64,000 nucleotides of DNA, taken from NCBI GenBank assembly GCA_029213045.1, contig JARGPN010000009.1, positions 496,001 through 560,000 of the forward strand. The letters are read 5' to 3'. The notes under the pieces were generated by a model. It had not been told where the DNA came from and made no database searches. It saw only the letters and a program-made list of their open reading frames with translations. How positions within the stretch are numbered: position 1 is the stretch's first letter; each line of letters opens with the position of its first letter. The translations under genes and the position numbers were made by a program. Positions 56,806-64,000 of the stretch are shown here, one piece after another. The stretch is from Alcanivoracaceae bacterium. Its GTDB lineage: Bacteria > Pseudomonadota > Gammaproteobacteria > Pseudomonadales > Alcanivoracaceae.

Positions 56806-57237
56806 CTATGGCCGGTGGCGATTGCCACCTAGCAGAAAGGATGCGCTGGGATCGACGCTAATGTCTTCCATTGCGGTGCGTCCGAGCAGCATACGAAACT
56901 TCATGGACTCTCGGTCGGTCAACGTGACTTCGATCATTCTACTCTGACCGGCGAATTCTATCAGCGTACAAATCACCAATCGTTCTTCGCGATGTCCGCC
57001 GGAATCTGATACTTGTCGACGCGCTACAACAGGGCTTTCGCAGGTTAGCTCTAACTCCGCATTGTCTTGCAGCGGGTGAATACGAAAGCGCACCCATTCA
57101 ACGCCGTCGCGCTCGAACGTGTTCACTTCAAAAGCGTGCAATGCAGACGTGCGGGCGCCGGTATCGACTTTGATCTTGATCGCGTCAATGCCAAGGCTCG
57201 GCAAAGACGCCCATTCGCGCCATCCCACGGTTAACAT
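56806..57237 (-). CDS. rimB: Retropepsin-like aspartic protease (RimB / ATP-dependent zinc protease family)
   Basis: A 143-residue protein with the retropepsin active-site motif [14 protein letters not shown] (D-T-G-A) near residue 24 and the Pro/Arg-rich end of the family ([21 protein letters not shown]). The historic name ATP-dependent zinc protease is misleading. It lies 13 bases upstream of rimK; the RimB product of Pseudomonas acts with RimK in poly-glutamate processing of S6. Confidence 0.88.
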   Translation of the reverse strand: MLTVGWREWASLPSLGIDAIKIKVDTGARTSALHAFEVNTFERDGVEWVRFRIHPLQDNAELELTCESPVVARRQVSDSGGHREERLVICTLIEFAGQSRMIEVTLTDRESMKFRMLLGRTAMEDISVDPSASFLLGGNRHRP

Positions 57238-57329
57238 TCTGCACTCACTCCACGCTAAAGTTCACAGTGCCTTGTTTAACAGTCTTGGACGGGTTTGGCC
57301 ACAATAATGGCGCATATTGGCGGACTAAA

Positions 57330-57722
57330 TTAATCCGTGGGCTTCTCACCGAGCAATTCGATTTTGTAGCCGTCGGGATCTTCAACAAATGCCAAGATCG
57401 TGGTGCCATGCTTCATTGGCCCTGGCTCGCGAGTGATTTTTCCACCCCTCTCTCGAATTCGCTCACAGGCGGCGTAAACGTCATCCATGGCTAAGGCGAT
57501 ATGGCCGTAACCGTCGCCGATATCATACGAGCTAGTATCCCAGTTATGCGTTAATTCCAGCGCGGCCCCGTCCACTTCATTTTGATAGCTGACAAATGCC
57601 AACGTGAAACGTCCTTCAGGGTAATCTTTTTTGCGCAGCAATTTCATGCCGAGCACATCGGTATAAAAGTCGATGGATTTTTGCAGGTCACCAACACGAA
57701 TCATGGTGTGCAGAATGCGCAT
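57330..57722 (-). CDS. gloA: Lactoylglutathione lyase (glyoxalase I)
   Basis: A 130-residue metalloenzyme converting the hemithioacetal of methylglyoxal and glutathione to S-lactoylglutathione. It has [30 protein letters not shown], the metal His in [24 protein letters not shown] and Glu in KIELLGEK. The order gloA, argG, rnt, peroxiredoxin matches the Pseudomonas chromosome. Confidence 0.95.
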   Translation of the reverse strand: MRILHTMIRVGDLQKSIDFYTDVLGMKLLRKKDYPEGRFTLAFVSYQNEVDGAALELTHNWDTSSYDIGDGYGHIALAMDDVYAACERIRERGGKITREPGPMKHGTTILAFVEDPDGYKIELLGEKPTD

Positions 57723-57843
57723 AGTAGGTCTCCTGAGATAGCGTTAAAAAAACAGAATCAAAACCAAGGATAAACCTTAATGCTGGTCACTTAAGAGAAA
57801 AAGTGCCCTTGGCCTTATCTCTAGGCGGGAGCCAAAAAACGTA

Positions 57844-57907
57844 TGGGAGCTTGCCTGCAAGCGATTCGGCTTCTGGAACGGCTGAATCGCTTGCAGGCAA
57901 GCTCCCA
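57844..57907. repeat. REP palindrome: 24-bp perfect inverted repeat
   Basis: The arms 57844-57867 and 57884-57907 are perfect inverted copies around a 16-base loop and contain the same TGGGAGCTTGCCTGCAAGCG core as the other REP elements. It lies in the 300-base gap between gloA and argG, which holds nothing else recognisable. Confidence 0.9.
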
Positions 57908-58022
57908 CAGGTGAAATGCCCCCGCACGAGGGACAGTCTTGCGCCGCAACAGTCCGCTTACGTGAACAGTGTTACGGATAAACCAGGGCTTTTATCTAAC
58001 TCTTTAACAACACCCTGAACTA

Positions 58023-59246
58023 TTACGACATTTTCCGGCCATTTTTCGCCGCAATGCGCAAACGTAATGCATTTAGCTTGATAAAGCCTTCGGCGTCTTT
58101 CTGATCATAGGCGCCAGCGTCATCTTCAAAGGTTGCGATGGACGCATCGAACAAGCTGTCAGAGTCTGAACGACGGCCCGCCACAATGACGTTGCCTTTA
58201 TACAGTTTCAAACGCACTTCGCCATTTACATCGTCTTGCGTCGCGTCGATTAATTTTTGCAATGCCAAACGCTCTGGCGACCACCAGTAGCCGTTGTATA
58301 CCAACTCGGCATATTTCGGCATTAGGCTGTCTTTTAAGTGTGCGGATTCGCGGTCCAGCGTGATGGATTCAATGGCGCGGTGCGCACGCAACATCACGGT
58401 GCCGCCCGGTGTTTCGTAGCAGCCGCGTGACTTCATGCCGACGTAACGGTTTTCAACCAAATCTAAACGGCCAATGCCATTTGCACCGGCGACTTTGTTC
58501 AGATATTCGAGCACGGTGGCAGGGCTCATAGCGTTGCCGTCGATGGCAACGATATCGCCTTTTGCATACGTTAACGTAATGTAGGTGGCTTCATTCGGTG
58601 CGGCCTCTGGGCTCACGCTCCAACGCCACATTTCTTCTTCGGCTTCTACCCAAGGGTCTTCTAACTGGCCGCCTTCATAAGAAATGTGCAGCAAGTTCGC
58701 GTCCATCGAATAGGGAGATTTCTTTTTGTTCTTGGCGAAATCGACGGGGATGTTGTGCTCTTCGCAGTACGCCATTAATTTTTCGCGCGAGTTTAGGTCC
58801 CACTCACGCCATGGCGCGATGACTTTCACACCAGGCTTCAATGCATAGCCGCCCAGCTCAAAACGCACTTGGTCGTTGCCCTTACCTGTGGCGCCGTGAG
58901 AAATAGCGTCGGCACCGGTTTCGTTGGCAATTTCGATTAAGCGTTTAGCGATCAGTGGACGCGCGATGGACGTACCCAACAGGTACTCACCTTCGTACAC
59001 GGTGTTAGCGCGAAACATGGGGTAAACGAAGTCGCGGACAAACTCTTCACGCAGGTCTTCGATATAAATTTCTTTGACACCCATGGCTTGGGCTTTAGCG
59101 CGGGCCGGCTCGACTTCTTCGCCCTGACCGATATCGGCGGTAAAGGTGACCACTTCGCACTGATAGGTTTCTTGCAGCCAGCGAACGATTACAGAGGTAT
59201 CGAGACCACCAGAATAGGCCAGTACTACTTTCTTAACATCGGACAT
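58023..59246 (-). CDS. argG: Argininosuccinate synthase ArgG
   Basis: A 407-residue enzyme that joins citrulline and aspartate with ATP in arginine synthesis. It begins [20 protein letters not shown], the N-type ATP-binding motif, followed by [14 protein letters not shown] and [14 protein letters not shown]. The longest frame starts 53 codons earlier, inside the rnt upstream region; ATG 59246 gives the expected length. Divergent from rnt. Confidence 0.98.
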   Translation of the reverse strand: MSDVKKVVLAYSGGLDTSVIVRWLQETYQCEVVTFTADIGQGEEVEPARAKAQAMGVKEIYIEDLREEFVRDFVYPMFRANTVYEGEYLLGTSIARPLIAKRLIEIANETGADAISHGATGKGNDQVRFELGGYALKPGVKVIAPWREWDLNSREKLMAYCEEHNIPVDFAKNKKKSPYSMDANLLHISYEGGQLEDPWVEAEEEMWRWSVSPEAAPNEATYITLTYAKGDIVAIDGNAMSPATVLEYLNKVAGANGIGRLDLVENRYVGMKSRGCYETPGGTVMLRAHRAIESITLDRESAHLKDSLMPKYAELVYNGYWWSPERLALQKLIDATQDDVNGEVRLKLYKGNVIVAGRRSDSDSLFDASIATFEDDAGAYDQKDAEGFIKLNALRLRIAAKNGRKMS

Positions 59247-59393
59247 TACACACCCCGAGCAGATGATGGGTTCAAACAGGGCGCGTATTGTAACGATCTC
59301 TGAGCCAATTCGCAGCCGCGGTTTCACTCTTAGTCGCCGATTGGTAGCATGGCGGCCTGCTAAGGCCTGAGATCGGGCCGCTAAGGAGCTTCC

Positions 59394-60086
59394 ATGTCTT
59401 ACCAAGATGGGTCACACGACGGCCCAACACTGGATCTGCGTTTCCGTGGATTCCTCCCTGTTGTGGTCGATGTTGAGACCGGCGGCTTCAATCCACGCAC
59501 CGATGCCCTGCTCGAAGTGGCGGCGGTGATGATCGACATGGACAGCAAAGGGTTTGTCTCGCCAGGCCGGAGCATTCACTACCATGTGGAGCCATTTCGT
59601 GGTGCGAACCTAGAAAAGGCGGCGCTGGATTTCACCGGTATTGACCCTGATAACCCGTTGCGCGGTGCGGTGAGTGAGCATGAAGCGCTGGATGGGATTT
59701 TTAAGGGCGTGCGCCGTGCGCTGAAACAATATGATTGTTCGCGGGCGGTGCTGGTTGGTCACAATGCGTTTTTTGATCATGACTTTTTAAAAGCGGCCGC
59801 AGGACGGTGCGACATTAAGCGTGATCCGTTCCATCCGTTTTCGTGTTTCGACACGGTGACGCTTGCCGGTCTAGCCTTTGGGCAAACCGTGTTGGCCAAA
59901 GCTTGCGATATGGCAGGGATTCCATTTGATCAGCGTGAAGCACACTCAGCCTTGTATGATGCTCAGCGCACAGCAGAGTTGTTTTGCACCATCGTGAATC
60001 GCTTCCGCCAAGTTGGTGGCTGGCCGCCACCGGCGCCGATTGAGTATCCACCCACATTAATGGCGAACAACAAACCTAAGCGTTAA
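59394..60086 (+). CDS. rnt: Ribonuclease T
   Basis: A 230-residue DEDDh 3'-5' exonuclease that trims tRNA and other stable RNA 3' ends. The acidic residues are in [28 protein letters not shown] and [13 protein letters not shown], with the DEDDh His. The basic patches for RNA binding ([25 protein letters not shown]) are as usual. Divergent from argG. Confidence 0.97.
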   Translation: MSYQDGSHDGPTLDLRFRGFLPVVVDVETGGFNPRTDALLEVAAVMIDMDSKGFVSPGRSIHYHVEPFRGANLEKAALDFTGIDPDNPLRGAVSEHEALDGIFKGVRRALKQYDCSRAVLVGHNAFFDHDFLKAAAGRCDIKRDPFHPFSCFDTVTLAGLAFGQTVLAKACDMAGIPFDQREAHSALYDAQRTAELFCTIVNRFRQVGGWPPPAPIEYPPTLMANNKPKR

Positions 60087-60126
60087 TTCGTTAATGTGTG
60101 AGCCGCGTGCAAACGATGAAGCCCTC

Positions 60127-60592
60127 GGCAAGGCCTAATCGCTTGCAGGCAAGCTCCCACATAAAATCAACCAACCCCCTTGTGACAGCTCGCCCACAAG
60201 CGATGGGGCATTTACCAAACTCACAAACACCTCAAACCCAAAACAAAACCAACCACCCCTGTGGGAGCTTGCCTGCAAGCAATGAGGCATCCACCAAAAC
60301 TACCACCCTCACAAAACACCTAAACCCCAAAAAAAACCAACCACCCCTGTGGGAGCTTGCCTGCAAGCAATGAGGCATCCACCAAAACTACCACCCTCAC
60401 AAAACACCTAAACCCAAAACAAAACCAACCACCCCTGTGGGAGCTTGCCTGCAAGCGATGAGGCATCCACCAAAACCACCACCCTCACAAAACACCTAAA
60501 CCCAAAACAAAACCAACCACCCCTGTGGGAGCGTGCCTGCAAGCGATTAGGCATTCGGCAAGGTCGTATCGCTTGCGGGCAAGCTCCCACAT
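60127..60592. repeat. Tandem 88-bp REP array
   Basis: Four copies of an 88-bp unit start with GTGGGAGCTTGCCTGCAAGC at 60261, 60349, 60437 and 60525 (GTGGGAGCGTGCC in the last). They are separated by near-identical A/C-rich spacers (CACCCTCACAAAACACCTAA). Opposite-orientation REP cores flank the array at about 60138-60160 and 60568-60590. This fills most of the 614-base gap between rnt and the peroxiredoxin gene. The first unit (60182) is degenerate. Confidence 0.88.
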
Positions 60593-60641
60593 AGTGCAAA
60601 AACGCTATTCTTCTATGGCGCAAACCCAGCCCCAAAAACAA

Positions 60642-60670
60642 AAAAAGGGCGCAATAAATGCGCCCTTTTT
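60642..60670 (-). terminator. Rho-independent terminator of the peroxiredoxin gene
   Basis: AAAAAGGGCGCA pairs with TGCGCCCTTTTT around ATAAA. On the minus strand the stem is followed by U-rich sequence. It lies 31 bases past the peroxiredoxin stop and can also stop plus-strand transcription from the REP region. Confidence 0.9.
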
Positions 60671-60700
60671 CGAATGCTTTTTTCAAAGCATCGGTAATGC

Positions 60701-61303
60701 TTACAACTTTTCAGCGTTACCTGACAGGTAGTCTGCAACGCCATCTGGAGAAGCATTCATACCTTTGTCGCCTTTCTGCCAGCCAGCTGGGCAAACTTCG
60801 CCATGCTCTTCATGGAATTGAACAGCATCAACGATGCGGATCAGTTCTTCCATGTTGCGGCCGATTGGCAAGTCGTTAACGATCTGGCTGCGCACAACAC
60901 CATTTTTATCAATGATGAAGGCACCACGGAATGCCATGCCGCCTTCTGACTCAACGTCATAAGCTTTAGCAATTTCGTGGTTCATATCAGCGGCCAGTGT
61001 GTATTTAACTGGACCAATACCGCCATCGTTAATGGCCGTGTTACGCCATGCGTTGTGTGTGAAATGGCTGTCGATAGACACGCCAATGACTTCAACGCCA
61101 CGCTCTTTGAACGCGTCCATACGGTGATCCAATGCGATCAGCTCAGACGGGCACACGAAGGTGAAGTCGAGCGGATAAAAGAACACCAGGCCGTACTTGC
61201 CTTTAATTGCTTCAGATAAAGTGAATGAATCAACGATAGAACCGTCGCCCAACACTGCAGGAACGGTGAAATCCGGAGCCGGTTTTCCTACCAGTACGCC
61301 CAT
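60701..61303 (-). CDS. Typical 2-Cys peroxiredoxin (AhpC/Prx family)
   Basis: A 200-residue peroxidase. The peroxidatic Cys51 is in DFTFVCPSEL and the resolving Cys171 in HGEVCPAGW; the Arg of the active site is in AFRGAFIID. It reduces H2O2 and organic hydroperoxides in the cytoplasm. Its place after rnt agrees with the Pseudomonas order. Confidence 0.96.
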   Translation of the reverse strand: MGVLVGKPAPDFTVPAVLGDGSIVDSFTLSEAIKGKYGLVFFYPLDFTFVCPSELIALDHRMDAFKERGVEVIGVSIDSHFTHNAWRNTAINDGGIGPVKYTLAADMNHEIAKAYDVESEGGMAFRGAFIIDKNGVVRSQIVNDLPIGRNMEELIRIVDAVQFHEEHGEVCPAGWQKGDKGMNASPDGVADYLSGNAEKL

Positions 61304-61496
61304 TGTCGTCCTCTCTCTAATAAGTGGGTAAAGATGAACAGCGTGCTTACTAAACGCTGCAACAATATTTCATCGGTACCGCCATGGGCTGCACCGATGC
61401 AATTGGAGCGGGGATGATAACGCGCGGACACGGGCGTTGCACCCCGATAGCTGTTATCAACTTTTCCTATCGCACGCGATATGGACGTTAAACACT

Positions 61497-62219
61497 CTAC
61501 GGCCTAGTCCGCCACCAAATGACGACACCGCTCATGGCTAGGCCAATCAATAAAAACGCGGCGATATCCATAATCAATGTACCGACCCCTGTCAGCACGC
61601 GACCGGAGTGAATATCGAGCAATAAGCGCTGCCAGTTGAGCTCCGCCGGCACCTGCTGACGCGTCAACGCCATGGCGATTGGCTCTGGCACAGGCCTTAT
61701 CGTCTGGGCTTGCCAGGCCCCTTGATAGGCCTCGGCACGAAGTTGGTCGAGTTGAAACACCCATGTCCCAAACGACGACGCGAGCACCAGCTGACCTGAA
61801 GGGCTTACTCCGATCTGTTTAAACGGCGGCACGCCATAGTTACTGTCGAGTCGTTCAAGCACTTCATCATCATGCCCAACGAGCAACAAATGTTGACCAC
61901 ATCCCACCACAAACAGCGGCGGAATTTGCACAACGCCTGCATAGGGCTTTGCGCATTCTGTAATAAGCAGATCGTTTTTATACAGTCTCTCATCGGCAAA
62001 CACCCACCACTGGCCATCAATCTGATGACCTTGCGCAGGCTCTGATTCGGGAATGCCATACACCGACGCCAGCCAAACCGGCAGCGGGCGTTGATTTAAA
62101 TGAAGGAGTTCAAGATGGTTAAGCGGCAATCCGGTGGTCGCTAAAACCAACACCGGCACCACGACGGCGAGCCCGAGCCAACGATGCCAACGTCGCCATT
62201 TGCGACTAGGAATTGCCAT
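61497..62219 (-). CDS. PepSY-domain membrane protein
   Basis: A 240-residue inner-membrane protein with an N-terminal helix (WHRWLGLAVVVPVLVLATTGLPL), a periplasmic segment and a C-terminal helix (IMDIAAFLLIGLAMSGVVIWW). WHRWLG and LLLDIHSGR are the PepSY-associated membrane-helix motifs with conserved His, possible haem ligands. It is transcribed with the FMN-binding protein gene, 37 bases away. It probably carries electrons between the membrane and that flavoprotein. Confidence 0.85.
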   Translation of the reverse strand: MAIPSRKWRRWHRWLGLAVVVPVLVLATTGLPLNHLELLHLNQRPLPVWLASVYGIPESEPAQGHQIDGQWWVFADERLYKNDLLITECAKPYAGVVQIPPLFVVGCGQHLLLVGHDDEVLERLDSNYGVPPFKQIGVSPSGQLVLASSFGTWVFQLDQLRAEAYQGAWQAQTIRPVPEPIAMALTRQQVPAELNWQRLLLDIHSGRVLTGVGTLIMDIAAFLLIGLAMSGVVIWWRTRP

Positions 62220-62256
62220 AGGTTTCTACCGTTAAACAAAAGGCGATTGTAACGGA

Positions 62257-62814
62257 TCACTCCGCGATTGCACGCTGATGCAACCACAGCGCTAAACGCG
62301 CCGCTCGCTGCAAGGCGTTTACCGAAAGCGTTGCACCAGTAATGCCATCAATGGTGCTATCGAGTTTTTTATTTTCAAGCTGAACGCCATTAAATTGTCG
62401 CGTGAAAAATTCGTGGCGCACTTCCCAGCCACGGGACTCCCGATAAACCAACACGCGCATTCGAGAAATGCCGTCTGCGCCGACAATAATCCCCACCGTG
62501 ATGGGATGATCGCGGCCGATCACATCGAGCACCCATGCCGTGACATCACCATCACGCCAGTAACGCCGGCGAAACCCAGGGTCTTCGCCGCTAATATCTT
62601 TTGCGGTTGTGCGCGCATCAGCATCTAGCCATAACATTTTTGCGTCAGGGATACTGGCAAAGTTTTCTTGCAGAAACGATTCAACCGGCAGAAAAACTTG
62701 ATCTTCCCCTTCCGCTGCGCACAACGCACCGGAATAAAAAAACAGCACGGCAACACTCAGCTGCCGTACTGTTTTGAATATCACCGTCAATGCACGCATC
62801 ACTAAATGTGACAA
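62257..62814 (-). CDS. Periplasmic FMN-binding domain protein
   Basis: A 185-residue exported protein. An N-terminal signal sequence ends at SGALCA. The C-terminal FMN-binding domain ends in DSTIDGITGATLSVNAL, which holds the G-A-T-L-S flavinylation motif; covalent FMN is expected to attach to the Thr. Such domains usually form short electron chains in the envelope. A flavinyl transferase (ApbE) is not in the window. Confidence 0.88.
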   Translation of the reverse strand: MSHLVMRALTVIFKTVRQLSVAVLFFYSGALCAAEGEDQVFLPVESFLQENFASIPDAKMLWLDADARTTAKDISGEDPGFRRRYWRDGDVTAWVLDVIGRDHPITVGIIVGADGISRMRVLVYRESRGWEVRHEFFTRQFNGVQLENKKLDSTIDGITGATLSVNALQRAARLALWLHQRAIAE

Positions 62815-62842
62815 CGGTATTGTTTGTTATGACAGCACACGA

Positions 62843-64000
62843 TTAGAAGCTCCAGCCTAAACCGAGGCTCACTGTATCGTCAGCGCCGTCGTCTTTACCG
62901 CTGGCGTCATAGCTAATGTCGTTATAGTCAGCTTTCACCACCACACGCGGAACAATCCAATAATTCACACCCACGGTTTTCGCTTGAACTTCACTATCGA
63001 CGCTATCACCGGCACCGTTGTCGTAGGCGGTATAACGGGTAAATACGCCGACATGTGGGTTAAACCGATAGGATGCTTCCGCCAAAAAGCCATCCTGTTT
63101 AGTCGCCGCTTTTGAGCCTGACACATCGGCGATGGCGTCATCAAAATTCCACGTCGCTTGCATCACAGTAAAGGTCGCTTGGGCAATGGAATAAACCGCA
63201 TGCGCTTCAACCAAGGTTGCACTGACGCTCGAAATGGTGGGCGACGCCTGAAACACATCTTGCTGGTACTGCATACTCACACCGAGGTCTAACCCTGGCA
63301 CACCGGAATAACGTACACGGCCCGTCACGGCACCTTTGTTGGCTGGCGCTTCCGCTGATTTTTTACGGCCACTGCGAATGCTGTTCACACCAAAAGTAGT
63401 CGTCCCATTATCATAAGTGAGCATATCCAAACCTGAATGCGCAGCGATATCGTAGCTCAGGCCTGCACCCACATTTTGCGAAAACATTGCGCCGGTTTCC
63501 CACCACGTTGTGGGGATAATTTTATTTTCCAGCAGGTTGCGCTCAACGCCGTAAAATGTGTCTGGCTCATGCGTTTCGTTCATCAAGCCGACGGGCACCA
63601 AGAATAAACCGGCTTTCACTTTAGTATTTTCTGACGTATCAACTTCGATGTATGCCTGCTCCAGTTCCACTTCGCCCGGTTTACCGTCGCCGGCCAAGCT
63701 GTGCTCTAGCTCAAACTCCGAAACAAAACGCACCGTATCAGTGAAGTCGTATCCAAAGTACAGCACGAAGCGGTGCGCATCGATTTGATCATCGTGACCG
63801 CTGTCGGTGACATCGTTATAGCGTGTGTCTGAATCGAGGTAGTTGTTGTAATGCAGCTCGCCGTAACCACCGATATGGATGTTATCCAGAGCGGAGCCGC
63901 CGGACGTATTGGTTTTTAGGCTTTCAATTTCTTGCGCCAAAATATCGATCTGTGACTGCAGCTCTTCGAGTGTTTGCGCTTGCGCATTCAGTGCGCACAA
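62843..64000 (-). CDS. Porin, N-terminal signal peptide cut by the window end
   Basis: 385 residues are visible; the reading frame continues past 64000, and the missing part should be the start of the signal peptide (CALNAQAQ is its end). A coiled-coil-like N-terminus (LEELQSQIDILAQEIESLKTN) is followed by a beta-barrel starting IHIGGYGELHYNNY and ending GLGLGWSF. This layout is that of OprP/DcaP-like porins with an N-terminal coiled coil. It is upstream of the FMN-binding and PepSY genes on the same strand. Confidence 0.88.
   Translation of the reverse strand: MCALNAQAQTLEELQSQIDILAQEIESLKTNTSGGSALDNIHIGGYGELHYNNYLDSDTRYNDVTDSGHDDQIDAHRFVLYFGYDFTDTVRFVSEFELEHSLAGDGKPGEVELEQAYIEVDTSENTKVKAGLFLVPVGLMNETHEPDTFYGVERNLLENKIIPTTWWETGAMFSQNVGAGLSYDIAAHSGLDMLTYDNGTTTFGVNSIRSGRKKSAEAPANKGAVTGRVRYSGVPGLDLGVSMQYQQDVFQASPTISSVSATLVEAHAVYSIAQATFTVMQATWNFDDAIADVSGSKAATKQDGFLAEASYRFNPHVGVFTRYTAYDNGAGDSVDSEVQAKTVGVNYWIVPRVVVKADYNDISYDASGKDDGADDTVSLGLGWSF

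Noticed and set aside
60261-60592. Possible CRISPR array
   Set aside because: The repeats are regular (88 bp) but the spacers are nearly identical to one another and the repeat is a known REP core. There are no cas genes.

Overview
The window looks like chromosomal DNA from a free-living gammaproteobacterium related to the Pseudomonadales and their marine relatives. This rests on the succinylase-type lysine/diaminopimelate genes (dapC, a YffB-like gene, dapD, dapE), the metG, rnfABCDGE and nth neighbourhood, the gloA, argG, rnt and peroxiredoxin order familiar from Pseudomonas, a rimK module, and Pseudomonas-like REP palindromes. The species cannot be fixed from sequence alone. No rRNA or tRNA gene was recognised.

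Layout. 1-3.5 kb: lysine/peptidoglycan precursor genes. 3.6-15.2 kb: an aldehyde dehydrogenase, envelope proteins (including a large DUF748 protein), a spermidine-synthase-like protein, YaeQ, DUF2817 and GNAT-C39 proteins, a hydrolase pair, and a small palindromic MITE directly after yaeQ. 15.2-20.7 kb: a signalling region with a probable Rsm/Csr-type small RNA on the minus strand (15290-15424), a RetS/LadS-like 7TMR-DISM hybrid kinase and a convergent CHASE4-type hybrid kinase. 20.8-32.1 kb: metG, a patatin-like protein, a glutaredoxin, a DMT transporter, two GSTs, a TetR regulator divergent from a carotenoid oxygenase, and an alpha/beta hydrolase pair.

32.7-37.8 kb is the most distinctive part. 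It is an integron gene-cassette array read on the minus strand: eight cassette genes separated by seven clear attC sites, plus a weaker eighth at the downstream end. No integrase is visible. Most cassette genes are orphans. The largest encodes a 562-residue protein with an HsdR-N-like PD-(D/E)XK nuclease domain, a candidate anti-phage effector. The upstream edge of the array abuts a roughly 160-bp MITE-like inverted repeat and then an APC permease that has lost its first half.

38.7-52.9 kb: a DAACS symporter, small secreted and membrane proteins, a class V aminotransferase, a BamA-like protein, the complete rnfABCDGE operon (ion-pumping ferredoxin:NAD+ oxidoreductase) with a long repetitive RnfC tail, then a thioredoxin-like gene and three minus-strand genes, including a 27-residue membrane peptide not previously listed. 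53-64 kb: nth, a Bax-inhibitor-1-type protein, a rimB-rimK-desuccinylase operon, gloA, argG, rnt, an 88-bp tandem REP array, a 2-Cys peroxiredoxin, and a PepSY / FMN-binding / porin cluster cut by the window end.
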